A stretch of 64,000 nucleotides of DNA from Ruegeria arenilitoris (GCF_013032445.1 NZ_WQCA01000009.1:124001-188000); one strand, 5' to 3'; counted from the first letter of the stretch, positions 25,641 to 34,815 are shown. The notes: a model not told the origin generated them from the letters alone. Made by a program: numbers and translations.

Positions 25641-27173
25641 ATGTCTATGCCCCCAGTGACCTTTTCCGAAGATCAGGCCGCCGCCTATGACAGCATCGCC
25701 GAGATGCTGAGATCAGCTGGCGTCGACCTGGAAGATGACGCCCTTCTGAAATTACCGGGTGCGGGAAAATCTGGTGTCATGGCGGTGATCGGTAAGGCGG
25801 GGTCAGGCAAAACCCTGCTGCTGGCCCAGCTATATAAGGCACTGGCCGAAACCGGTGTGCAAATCGTGTCGGGGGATTTCGAAAGCCGCAAGGCGAAAGA
25901 AAAGCGCAGCCTTGCAATCCTTGCCCCAACGAACAAAGCCGCCAGCGTATTGCGTTTGCGCGGTGTCCCGGCGACGACGATTCATCGTATCCTCTACACC
26001 CCGGTCTATGACCCGGAATATGAACGCATTGCCGAATGGCTGGCGGGCAATGACGACCGACCCGAGATCGAAGGCCTCACTGACGAGGCGCTGGATCGCG
26101 CTGCAGCTTTCTATGAGAACAACAAATCCATTCCCGGTGCGCTGGCCGCTGCCGGGTTGCGTGGCTCGGATTTCATCACTGGCTGGAAACGTCGGGATGA
26201 GCCATTGGATATAGGCTTCGTCGATGAAGCCTCGATGCTAGACGACCGGCAGTTCGAGGACCTGCAGGAGATATTCCCAACCCTTCTGCTGTTTGGCGAT
26301 CCGGCCCAACTGGCCCCGGTCAATCAATCTGGCAGTATGGTGTTTGAAGCTCTGCCGGAACCGCGCAAGCAGATTTTGCACCGGGTACACCGACAAGATG
26401 CGGACAATCCAATTCTGGACCTCGCCCACGCGCTGGCAGACCCTCAGATGGGATTTGAAGACTTCGAACGACTTATCGAGCAGACTGCCCGACAAGATGA
26501 CCGGGTGATCTGGGGCCAGCGAGTCGAGGTTGATCTGATGGCGCGCAGCCCGGTTCTGGTTTGGCGCAACGCCACACGCATTCGTTTGATTCAGGCCTTC
26601 CGGCATGTCCACGGCGCGCCGGATACTGAATTGCTGGAAGGCGAGCCGCTGATCTGCGACGGGATCGAACTGCCGCTGAAACACCGCAAGAAGCGGCTGG
26701 ACCTTGAGGCGCGCGGGCTGATCAAGGGCGCTCAGGTGATCTATCTAGGTCCCGGGCGCAAGCCGGGGTTTTCCCGCCTGCATGTGATGGGGGCAGAAGA
26801 CCCGCAAGTCAGCGCCGCCTCTATCGTCAAGATTGAGATGCCCGACGAAGAGGAACCATTCATCCCCTATGCCGCGCGGATGGGGGCAACTTTTCTGCAT
26901 GGCGCGGCGGTGACCATCCACAAGGCGCAGGGCTCGCAATGGGACACGGTACAGGTCTTTGCACCGGACATCTACGCCGCTGCCCGCATGGGTCGGACCG
27001 AGGCTGGGCAGCCGTTGTGGAAGCGTTTGGCCTATGTGGCCATCACTCGCGCGCAAGAGCGTCTGATCTGGGTGGTTCGCAACCGGTTGGCCAAACCTAC
27101 CTATCCGTTGCGTGTGGATGACCTGCGCGCTGTTCCGGCGGCATCGCTGACATTGGAGGCTGAGGAGACATGA
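25641..27173 (+). CDS. SF1 DNA helicase, RecD/Dda-like
   Basis: A 510-residue ATP-dependent helicase of superfamily 1, related to RecD2/Dda rather than to the RecBCD subunit by size. Walker A is GKAGSGKT (residues 51-58); motif Ia-like APTNKAASVLRLRG, the Walker B segment VDEASMLDD, motif III GDPAQLAPV, and motifs V/VI TIHKAQGSQWDTV and AITRAQERLIWV follow in order. No nuclease domain is seen. It probably works in DNA repair or replication-fork processing. The SDR gene downstream overlaps its stop (ATGA). A dyad abuts its start. Confidence 0.9.
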   Translation: MSMPPVTFSEDQAAAYDSIAEMLRSAGVDLEDDALLKLPGAGKSGVMAVIGKAGSGKTLLLAQLYKALAETGVQIVSGDFESRKAKEKRSLAILAPTNKAASVLRLRGVPATTIHRILYTPVYDPEYERIAEWLAGNDDRPEIEGLTDEALDRAAAFYENNKSIPGALAAAGLRGSDFITGWKRRDEPLDIGFVDEASMLDDRQFEDLQEIFPTLLLFGDPAQLAPVNQSGSMVFEALPEPRKQILHRVHRQDADNPILDLAHALADPQMGFEDFERLIEQTARQDDRVIWGQRVEVDLMARSPVLVWRNATRIRLIQAFRHVHGAPDTELLEGEPLICDGIELPLKHRKKRLDLEARGLIKGAQVIYLGPGRKPGFSRLHVMGAEDPQVSAASIVKIEMPDEEEPFIPYAARMGATFLHGAAVTIHKAQGSQWDTVQVFAPDIYAAARMGRTEAGQPLWKRLAYVAITRAQERLIWVVRNRLAKPTYPLRVDDLRAVPAASLTLEAEET

Positions 27174-27898
27174 GCACCATCATTGTAACCGGCGCAAGCT
27201 CGGGCATCGGGCGGGCCACGGCGGAACTGTTCCTGGCTGAGGGCTGGACGGTTGGTTTGCTGGCCCGCAGTGCGGATAAACTGCACGAGATGGCTTCGGG
27301 CCACGACACTGCCATCCCTCTGGTCGCAGATGTGACCGACCCGGATGCGGTTCAGGCTGCGTTCCAAATCTTTCAGAACAAGGCCGGCCGTCTGGACGTG
27401 CTGTTCAACAATGCTGGTATCTTTGCGCCCGGAGGCACGATTGACGAGATCGCGCTGGAGGACTGGTACCAAAGCGTCAACGTCAACCTGAACGGCATGT
27501 TCCTGAGCGCACGCGAGGCGTTTCGGATCATGCGCCACCAGTTACCGCAAGGCGGGCGCATCATCAATAACGGCTCGATTGCCGCGTATGTGCCGCGTCC
27601 GAACTCGGTGCATTATTCGGCGACAAAACATGCAATCACCGGCCTGACCCGCAGCCTATCTCTGGACGGGCGGGACTTTGGGATTGCCTGCGGTCAGATC
27701 GATATTGGCAATGCGCGCACGCAGATGGTGCAGGGTCTGGTGGATGCAGCCGTTGAGGCCGGGCAGCAACCCGACCCAACCATGGCTGTCGAGGACGCTG
27801 CACGTTCGGTGCTGCATATGGCTAACCTGCCGCCCGAGGCCAATGTGCAGTTCATGACCGTAATGGCCACGACGATGCCCTATATAGGCCGCGGGTAG
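27170..27898 (+). CDS. Short-chain dehydrogenase/reductase
   Basis: Classical SDR of 242 residues: cofactor motif TGASSGIG at 7-14, the NNAG motif near 79-82, and the catalytic Ser, Tyr and Lys in NNGSIAAYVPRP and HYSATKHA. Arg residues rather than Asp after beta-2 (LLARSADKL) favour NADP(H). The substrate is unknown. Its start overlaps the helicase stop (ATGA), so the two are co-translated, although no functional link is obvious. Confidence 0.92.
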   Translation: MSTIIVTGASSGIGRATAELFLAEGWTVGLLARSADKLHEMASGHDTAIPLVADVTDPDAVQAAFQIFQNKAGRLDVLFNNAGIFAPGGTIDEIALEDWYQSVNVNLNGMFLSAREAFRIMRHQLPQGGRIINNGSIAAYVPRPNSVHYSATKHAITGLTRSLSLDGRDFGIACGQIDIGNARTQMVQGLVDAAVEAGQQPDPTMAVEDAARSVLHMANLPPEANVQFMTVMATTMPYIGRG

Positions 27899-27901
27899 GC
27901 G

Positions 27902-28669
27902 TCAGTTTTCACGAAGCAACCGGAATGCTGTCGATGCGCCCCAACCGGCCGCAATGGCGATGACCAGCGACATTAGCCCGTACCAGACCGGCTGCTGGCG
28001 CGACATGTTATAGAGGAATCGCTCCAACCCCACCTTGCGCACGTCGATTGTAGTCTCGAACTGCGAGATGACCTGCTTGCCCCGGGTCAGGAAGATACGG
28101 GCCTTGTAATCGCCTTCGGTCAGGTCGGCGGGCATTGCGATCGAGGTTCGGAACAGCGTCTGTTCGTCCACCGCCACAGTGTTTTCGCGGATCGAATACA
28201 ACCCCTCATCCTCGCGGATGCGCACCACGGCATCTGCAAAGGATTGCGCCCCGCGGATATGCATCGCCGCCCCGACCGAGCGGATAGCCCGTTCAATCGA
28301 GATGCGATAACGCAGGTCCTCGGTGTCCGAGAGGATGTCGTCCAGCGGCCCGCTGGTGGCAACCGCGTAAAAGCTGGGCGCGAGGTCGACAAGAACGCTG
28401 TCGGTATTAACCCAGATCCCCAGTTTGCGGGCCTTGCGCCGGACCATCACCGGGCTGGAAGGTCCTGCCACGGCCACGATCACCTCAAGCGGTGGGCCGG
28501 GCGGAATGGGTGTTTCCCGTTTGACGGCCCCAAAGATCAGTATTTCTGAGCCATCAAAGGTCGCGGTGATGGCAACGCGATCCTGGCTGAGACCCAGCAC
28601 AACCTGCTCGTCCACCGCAAGGGCTGGGGTGCAGCACAGGATCAGAAGGGCAATCAGGCGTTTCAGCAT
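27902..28669 (-). CDS. TIGR02186 family membrane-anchored periplasmic protein
   Basis: A 255-residue protein recognised as the TIGR02186 family (conserved in alphaproteobacteria, function unknown). It has a signal peptide (MLKRLIALLILCCTPALA), a beta-rich periplasmic domain (VVLGLSQDRVAITATFDGSEILIFGAV) and one C-terminal transmembrane helix (GLMSLVIAIAAGWGASTAF). It starts 2 bp after the TauE/SafE-type permease on the same strand. The permease-TIGR02186 pairing recurs in related genomes as far as I know, suggesting a two-component transport unit. Confidence 0.88.
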   Translation of the reverse strand: MLKRLIALLILCCTPALAVDEQVVLGLSQDRVAITATFDGSEILIFGAVKRETPIPPGPPLEVIVAVAGPSSPVMVRRKARKLGIWVNTDSVLVDLAPSFYAVATSGPLDDILSDTEDLRYRISIERAIRSVGAAMHIRGAQSFADAVVRIREDEGLYSIRENTVAVDEQTLFRTSIAMPADLTEGDYKARIFLTRGKQVISQFETTIDVRKVGLERFLYNMSRQQPVWYGLMSLVIAIAAGWGASTAFRLLREN

Positions 28670-28671
28670 GA

Positions 28672-29592
28672 TCAGTGGCCCCCTTCACTGCCGAGGGAGT
28701 AGAGCTCGGACGGTTCAATCAGCAGGTCCAGCGCCAGCTTGCCGCAGACCACCAGCACCAATGCCGCCAGCAGCACCCGCAGCTGTTCTGCCGGCATCCG
28801 CGCGCCGATCACTGTGCCGATCTGTGCGCCCACGACACCCCCGACCAGCAACAAAACCGCCAGAACGATATCGACCGTGTAGTTCGTGGTGGCGTGCAGC
28901 ATGGTGGTAAAGGCCGTCACGAAGATGATCTGGAACAGCGAGGTACCAACCACGACCTTGGTGGGCATTCCCAGCAAATAGATCATCGCTGGTACCATGA
29001 TGAAGCCACCGCCGACACCCATGATCGCCGACAGCACGCCGACGCACAGCCCGACCATCATTGGCGGAATGACCGAGATATAGAGGCCAGAGGTGCGAAA
29101 GCGCATCTTGAACGGCATGGCGTGGACCCAGCCGCGCTGACGTCGTTTTGCAGGGGCTCCGCCGCCTTTTTTGGCCTTGCGCAGCGCCCGCAGGCTTTCG
29201 ATAAACATCAGGCTGCCGACGACGCCAAGGAAGACGACGTAACACAGCGTCACCAGCAGATCGACCTGGCCCAGGCTTTTGAGATAGTTGAACACCACCA
29301 CGCCAAGGGCCGCGCCCATTAACCCTCCGGTTAACAGGACCGTGCCCATCCTGAGGTCCACCGTCTTTCGTCGGAAATGCGCCAACACGCCGGAAAAGGA
29401 CGAAGCGACGATCTGGTTGGCTTCGGTCGCGACGGCAACGGCGGGGGGGATGCCGATGAAGAACAGCAGTGGCGTCATCAGGAAGCCGCCGCCAACGCCG
29501 AACATGCCGGACAGGATACCGACCATCCCGCCCAGCCCCAACAGCAGAAAGGCATTGACGGAGACTTCGGCGATAGGAAGGTAAATCTGCAT
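28672..29592 (-). CDS. TauE/SafE (TSUP) family permease
   Basis: A 306-residue polytopic membrane protein of the sulfite-exporter TauE/SafE family. The paired repeats GMVGILSGMFGVGGGFLMTPLL and GVLSAIMGVGGGFIMVPAM are separated by a basic cytoplasmic loop (KAKKGGGAPAKRRQR). The glycine-rich GVGGGF motif in each half is typical of the branch that accompanies TIGR02186. The substrate is unknown; sulfite, thiosulfate or organosulfonates are possible. It is a different subfamily from the TSUP gene beside mdh. Confidence 0.92.
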   Translation of the reverse strand: MQIYLPIAEVSVNAFLLLGLGGMVGILSGMFGVGGGFLMTPLLFFIGIPPAVAVATEANQIVASSFSGVLAHFRRKTVDLRMGTVLLTGGLMGAALGVVVFNYLKSLGQVDLLVTLCYVVFLGVVGSLMFIESLRALRKAKKGGGAPAKRRQRGWVHAMPFKMRFRTSGLYISVIPPMMVGLCVGVLSAIMGVGGGFIMVPAMIYLLGMPTKVVVGTSLFQIIFVTAFTTMLHATTNYTVDIVLAVLLLVGGVVGAQIGTVIGARMPAEQLRVLLAALVLVVCGKLALDLLIEPSELYSLGSEGGH

Positions 29593-29936
29593 ATGGAATT
29601 ACCGGGAGAGTACCGTCGCGTCACATTGGGTGACCCGGCCAGTCTCAAACCATTTGGGTGAGGCGTTTATGCGGCGCGCTGGAGACAATCCCATCGGCCG
29701 CATGGCGAATATCGGACGCTTGGGCAAATACCCGAAAACCCGATTTGGCTGAAGAAAACGAGGGCACCCAGAAGGTGGACGCTCTTGTGTTTCCGGCACC
29801 CTTGTTTGGGAAGATCTGATGTCGGCTATCACAGGAAACACACTCATACCCCTTTAGAGCGGTTGCCGCATGCAAAATCAACTCTGCATGCGGCACTGCG
29901 GCGAACTGGACCGACAGGAGTCCAAAACTGGACCTG
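29593..29936. other. Intergenic region between the TSUP permease and the ABC importer
   Basis: This 344-bp stretch has no convincing gene; short frames present on the minus strand have no plausible composition or ribosome-binding site. It holds the promoter region for the TSUP-TIGR02186 unit and, near the ABC end, a perfect 11-bp dyad (29864-29895) and the shorter repeats CAGGAGTCCAAAACTGGACC. Nothing else is recognised. Confidence 0.5.
29864..29895 (-). terminator. Perfect dyad downstream of the ABC importer
   Basis: Arms TGCCGCATGCA and TGCATGCGGCA are exact complements around a 10-base spacer, 41 bp after the stop of the last permease gene. There is no T-tract, so it is a likely mRNA 3'-end hairpin rather than a canonical terminator. 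Confidence 0.4.
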
Positions 29937-30950
29937 TCAGCGCTCTTTCACATAAGGCTCGCCCCCGGCGCGCGGCGGCACCGCTTTGCCAACGAACCCG
30001 GCCAGAATGACTACGGTCAGGATATAGGGCAAGGCGTCCATCACCTGCACCGGAATAACCACGCCACCCAGGTCGATATTCTGGAACCGCAGTGCAATCG
30101 CCTGCAACAGACCGAACAGAAGACAGGCCCACATCGCATGCCATGGCCGCCATTTCGCAAAGATCAGCGCAGCCAGCGCGATGAACCCGCGCCCGGCGGT
30201 CATTTCCTTCACGAATCCGGCCTGCAGGGCTGTGGCCAGGTAAGCTCCGGCAATTCCGCACAGAACGCCACAGATGGCGACTGCGGCAAATCGCAGGCCG
30301 ACGACAGAAACACCAGCCGTGTCCACAGCGGCCGGGTTTTCACCCACAGCGCGCAGACGCAGGCCGAACCGAGTGCGGAACAAAATCCACCACGTCAACG
30401 GCACCATCAGAAAGGCCACATAGACCAGTATCGAATGACCCGAGAGCAGCTCGGAATAGACGAGATGCACGACATTTGCGTCCGACATCAGGTCGGAAAC
30501 GGAACGCCCGGTCAGTTCTGCATCTGCGGGACCAATCGCATAAGGGAATTCGGCCGATTCAAAGCGACCACCGCCAAACAAGGACGGAGTACGCCCCCCC
30601 TGTTTGAACCAGCTTTGCGCGATCAGTACTGTCAGGCCCGAGGCCAGAAAGTTGATGGCTACACCTGAAATCAGCTGGTTGCCACGGAAGGTAATCGACG
30701 CCACTCCGTGCACCGCAGACAGGATCAGTGACGCCCCGACCCCGGCCAGCAGTCCTAGCCAGACCGATCCGGTCACAGCGGCCACCGCAGCCGAGAAAAA
30801 CGCCGACATCAGCATCTTGCCTTCAAGACCAATGTCGAAAATGCCGGCGCGTTCGGAGTAAAGCCCCGCGAGACAGGCCAGCAACAGCGGGGTGGCCAGA
30901 CGGATCGTCGAGTCGAGGATCTGGATGAGGGTAACAAAGAACTCCATCAC
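29937..30950 (-). CDS. ABC transporter permease (nucleoside-type, BMP family system)
   Basis: Inner-membrane permease of 337 residues, of the branched-chain-amino-acid/ribose permease superfamily that pairs with BMP-type binding proteins. Segments GLYSERAGIFDIGLEGKML and GFIALAALIFAKWRP are characteristic of the second permease of nucleoside (NupPQ-like) importers. About nine hydrophobic helices. Its start overlaps the stop of the first permease by four bases (30947-30950), so the two subunits are coupled. It is the last gene of the importer operon. Confidence 0.93.
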   Translation of the reverse strand: MMEFFVTLIQILDSTIRLATPLLLACLAGLYSERAGIFDIGLEGKMLMSAFFSAAVAAVTGSVWLGLLAGVGASLILSAVHGVASITFRGNQLISGVAINFLASGLTVLIAQSWFKQGGRTPSLFGGGRFESAEFPYAIGPADAELTGRSVSDLMSDANVVHLVYSELLSGHSILVYVAFLMVPLTWWILFRTRFGLRLRAVGENPAAVDTAGVSVVGLRFAAVAICGVLCGIAGAYLATALQAGFVKEMTAGRGFIALAALIFAKWRPWHAMWACLLFGLLQAIALRFQNIDLGGVVIPVQVMDALPYILTVVILAGFVGKAVPPRAGGEPYVKER

Positions 30951-32041
30951 TCCGCCCCCTTCCGCAGACTCAGGAACAGTTTTTCAAGCGGCATGCGCAC
31001 CATGTTGTCCAATGCTCCGGTGAACAGGATGACCAGCGCCTGAATGACAACGATCAACTCGCGCGGGATCGAAGTCCAAAGCGCCAGTTCGGCACCGCCC
31101 TGATAAAGAAACCCGAACAGTAACGCGGCAAGGAACACGCCAAACGGGTGTGACCGCCCCATCAACGCCACGGCGATGCCGATAAAGCCCGCACCTTCGG
31201 TCGAGTTCAGAACCAGCCGTTCCGCCTCACCCATCACGTTGTTGATCGCCATCAGACCAGCCAGCGCGCCCGAGATCAGCATCGCCACGATGGTGATGCG
31301 CACCGGCGAAATCCCGGCATAGACAGCGCCGGTTTCCGAGTGGCCGTAAGCCCGGATTTCATAGCCCAGTCGGGTGCGCCAGATCAGCGCCCAGACCACG
31401 ACGCATGCCAAGATAGCCACAAAGAACGAGATATTCGCAGGCGCACCCCGGAATACAGCGTTCTCAGCGGTTGAGAACATCGACTGGAAGGTTGGCAGGT
31501 GCACCGCTTCGGGGAAACGCGCCGTCGCCGGGTCTTGTGACCCCTGCGGGCGCATCACGTTGACCAGCATGTAGTTCAGGAAGGCGGCAGCGATGAAGTT
31601 GAACATGATCGTGGTGATCACGATATGGCTGCCGCGTTTGGCCTGCAGATAGGCCGGAATCGCCGCCCAGGCCGCACCGAACAGGGCCGCAGCGCAACCG
31701 GCGCCCAGCAGGGCGATGCTCCAATGCGGCCAGGGTATGTAGAGGCAGACCATGGCAACACCCAGCCCGCCCAGCATCGCCTGACCTTCACCACCGATGT
31801 TGAACAGCCGGGCGTGGAAGGCCACAGCCACCGCCAGCCCGGTGAACATGAAATTGGTCGCGTAATAGAGCGTATAGCCCCAGCCATAGGTCGATCCCAG
31901 CGCGCCGGTGACCATCAGGTTCACCGCCTCAACCGGGTTCTCACCGATGGCGAGGATCACCAGTGCCGATAGGATTGTGGCCAGTATCAGGCTGATCAGA
32001 GGGATCAGAACGACATCGGCCCATTTGGGCATTTTATTCAT
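30947..32041 (-). CDS. ABC transporter permease (nucleoside-type, BMP family system)
   Basis: First permease subunit, 364 residues from MNKMPKWADVVLIPLIS at 32041, one base after the ATPase stop. An ATG 24 bp earlier inside the ATPase gene is less likely because GGGAGAGG is better placed for 32041. Motifs LFNIGGEGQAMLGGLG and GFIGIAVALMGRSHPFG are typical of the large permease of nucleoside importers. It forms the membrane pore with the second permease downstream. Confidence 0.93.
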   Translation of the reverse strand: MNKMPKWADVVLIPLISLILATILSALVILAIGENPVEAVNLMVTGALGSTYGWGYTLYYATNFMFTGLAVAVAFHARLFNIGGEGQAMLGGLGVAMVCLYIPWPHWSIALLGAGCAAALFGAAWAAIPAYLQAKRGSHIVITTIMFNFIAAAFLNYMLVNVMRPQGSQDPATARFPEAVHLPTFQSMFSTAENAVFRGAPANISFFVAILACVVVWALIWRTRLGYEIRAYGHSETGAVYAGISPVRITIVAMLISGALAGLMAINNVMGEAERLVLNSTEGAGFIGIAVALMGRSHPFGVFLAALLFGFLYQGGAELALWTSIPRELIVVIQALVILFTGALDNMVRMPLEKLFLSLRKGAE

Positions 32042-32042
32042 G

Positions 32043-33572
32043 TTACGCGGCCTCTCCCGCAACACCGGCCATCAGCAGGCCCAGTTCTTTTTCATCAGTT
32101 TCATGGGGCAGACGCTCGCCCATGATATGTCCGTCAAACATCACCGCGATCCGATCAGACAACGAGAAGATTTCTTCCAACTCGACCGAGACCAGCAGGA
32201 TCGCCTTTCCCTGATCGCGCAGAGCGACGATCTGTTTGTGAATGAACTCGATCGCGCCGATATCCACACCACGGGTTGGCTGACCGACCAGCAACAGGTC
32301 GGGGTTCCTCTCGATCTCTCTCGCGACGACGATCTTCTGCTGGTTCCCGCCCGAGAAGCTTTTGGCGGTGAGCCAACCATTGGGCGGGCGCACGTCGAAT
32401 TTCTCGATCTTGGCTTCGGTGTCGGCACGCAGGGCGGTGTTGTCCATGAAAATACCGCGCTGATAAGCCGGGTCGCGGTGATAGCCGAAGGCCACGTTTT
32501 CCCACGCATGGAAATCCATGATCAGACCTTCGCGCTGGCGGTCTTCCGGGACGTGGGCAATGTGCTGCGCACGACGGGCCTGTCCGTCTGAGCCCGCGCC
32601 GCTCAGCGCCAGAGGCGCGCCGTTCAGCTTGATCGAGCCCTGACCCGGGCGCATTCCGCCCAGAACTTCCAGCAGTTCCGATTGACCATTACCCGCAACA
32701 CCGGCAATCCCGACGATTTCCCCGGCTCGTACGGTCAGGTCGATACCTTTGACCCGCTCAACGCCTGCGGAATCGAAAACGCGCAGGTTTTCGACCTCAA
32801 GAATGGGTTTGCCGGGCTTCGCAGGCACCTTGTCGACCTGCAGCAGTACCTTGCGACCGACCATCAGCTCAGCCAGTTCCTCGGGGCTGGTCTCGGCGGT
32901 TTTCACCGTCGCCGTCATCTGACCGCGCCGCATCACAGAAACAGTGTCGGTGTTTTCCATGATCTCGCGCAGTTTATGCGTAATCACGATGATCGTTTTC
33001 CCTTCGGCCCGCAGACGGTCGAGGATGCGGAAAAGCTGATCCGCCTCGGCCGGTGTCAGAACGCCGGTGGGTTCATCGAGGATCAGAATCTCGGCCTTAC
33101 GGTACAGCGCCTTCAGGATCTCGACCCGCTGCTGCATCCCTACGCCGATCTCGTCGATGCGTTTGTCGGGGTCAACGAACAGTTCGTATTCTTCTTCCAG
33201 TTCTTTCAACTCTTTGCGGGCCTTGGCCAGAGACGGGGCCAGCAGCCCGCCATCCTCGGCGCCCAGAACGATGTTTTCCAGAACGGTGAAATTCTCGACC
33301 AGTTTGAAATGCTGAAACACCATCCCGATGCCCGCAGCAATCGCCGCCTGACTGTCAGGGATGTCGGTCTTGGTGCCGTTGATCCAAATCTCACCCTTAT
33401 CGGCTTTGTAAAAACCGTAGAGAATGCTCATCAGCGTGGATTTGCCCGCACCGTTTTCACCGATGATCCCGTGGATCGTGCCAGGGGCGACGCTGATGGA
33501 AATGTCTTTGTTGGCCTGAACCGGCCCAAAGGCTTTGGAAATCCCTTTGAGCTCAATGGCGGGGACGGTCAT
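32043..33572 (-). CDS. ABC transporter ATP-binding protein (double NBD)
   Basis: A 509-residue ATPase with two nucleotide-binding domains in tandem, as in sugar and nucleoside importers (RbsA/NupA type). The first NBD has GENGAGKST, a degenerate signature GVGMQQRVEILKALYR and Walker B LILDEPTGVL. The second has GVAGNGQSELLE in the Walker A position (degenerate), signature SFSGGNQQKIVVARE and LLVGQPTRGVD. Asymmetric sites of this sort are normal for the family. It lies between the binding-protein gene (85 bp upstream, with a hairpin) and the permeases. Confidence 0.95.
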   Translation of the reverse strand: MTVPAIELKGISKAFGPVQANKDISISVAPGTIHGIIGENGAGKSTLMSILYGFYKADKGEIWINGTKTDIPDSQAAIAAGIGMVFQHFKLVENFTVLENIVLGAEDGGLLAPSLAKARKELKELEEEYELFVDPDKRIDEIGVGMQQRVEILKALYRKAEILILDEPTGVLTPAEADQLFRILDRLRAEGKTIIVITHKLREIMENTDTVSVMRRGQMTATVKTAETSPEELAELMVGRKVLLQVDKVPAKPGKPILEVENLRVFDSAGVERVKGIDLTVRAGEIVGIAGVAGNGQSELLEVLGGMRPGQGSIKLNGAPLALSGAGSDGQARRAQHIAHVPEDRQREGLIMDFHAWENVAFGYHRDPAYQRGIFMDNTALRADTEAKIEKFDVRPPNGWLTAKSFSGGNQQKIVVAREIERNPDLLLVGQPTRGVDIGAIEFIHKQIVALRDQGKAILLVSVELEEIFSLSDRIAVMFDGHIMGERLPHETDEKELGLLMAGVAGEAA

Positions 33573-33622
33573 GTCTTGTCCTCAGATTGCCGAAGGGCCG
33601 CGCGGATCGCGGCAGAGTGGAT

Positions 33623-33652
33623 GCGAGGCGGAGGTTAAACCCCCGCCCCGCG
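33623..33652 (-). other. Hairpin between binding-protein and ATPase genes
   Basis: On the minus strand GCGGGGCGGGGG pairs with CCTCCGCCTCGC around TTTAA. It sits directly after the BMP-type gene without a T-tract. Such hairpins commonly keep the 5' message of the abundant binding protein stable relative to the transporter genes. Confidence 0.5.
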
Positions 33653-33657
33653 CGATA

Positions 33658-34656
33658 TCAGAACTGCAGTGCCGGGCAGCTGTCGTTCTCGTAATAGCTG
33701 ACAACGCTGACATTGCCGTCGATGATGTCCTGACGGGCTTTTTCAACGGCTGCTTTCATCTCATCTGAGACCAGTTCAGCGTTGTTTTCGTCCATTGCGA
33801 CGCCAACCCCTTCTTCGGCCAGACCCATGGCGAAGACACCGGTTTCCAGATTGTCGCCTGCGTTCATCGCGTCGTAAACGGCGACGTCAACACGCTTCAG
33901 CATCGAGGTCAGAACCTTGCCCGGGTGCAGGTGGTTCTGGTTGCTGTCCACGCCGATCGACAGGATGCCTTCGTCGGCTGCGGTTTGCAGAACACCAACG
34001 CCGGTGCCGCCAGCGGCAGCATAGACCACGTCAGCGCCCTGACTGATTTGCGCCTTGGTCAGCTCGGAGCCTTTCACCGGGTCATTCCAAGCCGCTGGGG
34101 TTGTGCCGGTCATGTTTGCAACCACGTTGATATCCGGGTTCACAGCTTTCGCACCTTGCGCGTAGCCGCAGCCGAAGTGGCGGATCAACGGAACATCCAT
34201 ACCGCCGATGAAACCGATGGTGCCGGATTCCGAGGCCATGGCGGCCATCATGCCAACCAGATACGAACCTTCATGCTCGGCAAAGCCAACCTGACGCAGG
34301 TTAGGCGCGTCCAGCCAGTTCACGTCGACCACGACAAATTTCGTATCGGGGTAATCACCGACAACCGTGCTGAGCGGATCGGCCATTGCGAAACCCATGG
34401 TGATGATCGGGCTCAGGCCAGCTTCGGCAAAGCGGCGCAGAGCCTGTTCGCGCTGGGCTTCGGACTGCAGTTCGATCTCACGGTAGGTGCCACCGGTTTC
34501 TTCGGCCCAACGTGACGCGCCGTTATGTGCAGCCTCGTTGAACGACTTGTCGAACTTGCCGCCCAAGTCAAAGATCAGGGCCGGTTCGGCCAAGGCCGCA
34601 CCAGCAGTCAGCGCGACGGCGGCGGCAGCGCCCATCAAGGATTTCATCAGGGTCAT
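33658..34656 (-). CDS. BMP family ABC transporter substrate-binding protein
   Basis: Periplasmic binding protein of the BmpA/Med (PnrA-like) family, which bind purine or other nucleosides. It has 332 residues from the ATG at 34656, chosen for the CGGGAGT ribosome-binding site and the signal peptide (MKSLMGAAAAVALTAGAALA). Typical segments: FDLGGKFDKSFNEAAHNGA, IGFIGGMDVPLIRHFGCGYAQG and DVVYAAAGGTGVG. No lipobox cysteine, so it is soluble in the periplasm. Substrate nucleoside is inferred from the family; deoD in this window could use the imported purines. Confidence 0.94.
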   Translation of the reverse strand: MTLMKSLMGAAAAVALTAGAALAEPALIFDLGGKFDKSFNEAAHNGASRWAEETGGTYREIELQSEAQREQALRRFAEAGLSPIITMGFAMADPLSTVVGDYPDTKFVVVDVNWLDAPNLRQVGFAEHEGSYLVGMMAAMASESGTIGFIGGMDVPLIRHFGCGYAQGAKAVNPDINVVANMTGTTPAAWNDPVKGSELTKAQISQGADVVYAAAGGTGVGVLQTAADEGILSIGVDSNQNHLHPGKVLTSMLKRVDVAVYDAMNAGDNLETGVFAMGLAEEGVGVAMDENNAELVSDEMKAAVEKARQDIIDGNVSVVSYYENDSCPALQF

Positions 34657-34815
34657 TTCATACTCCCGTTGGTTATTGTCGGTTGGGGCCAAGATAGTCC
34701 CGTTTACCCACTGTGAGCGAGCATAACTGTTGTGATGGCGGGAATTAAGGGCGTTTGCAACAGGCTGGGTCAACTGATTTTTGACCGGCTGGTCGAAAAA
34801 ACCGATTGCTGCCCC

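Noticed and set aside
29645-29896. 83-codon minus-strand frame in the gap before the TSUP permease
   Set aside because: No ribosome-binding site, no domain, it includes the perfect dyad at its 5' end and its residues look random.
34778-34799. Terminator downstream of rimI
   Set aside because: The stem TTTTTGACC / GGTCGAAAAA is good, but it is flanked by A residues on either reading, so no U-tract follows; it is only an AT-flanked dyad.
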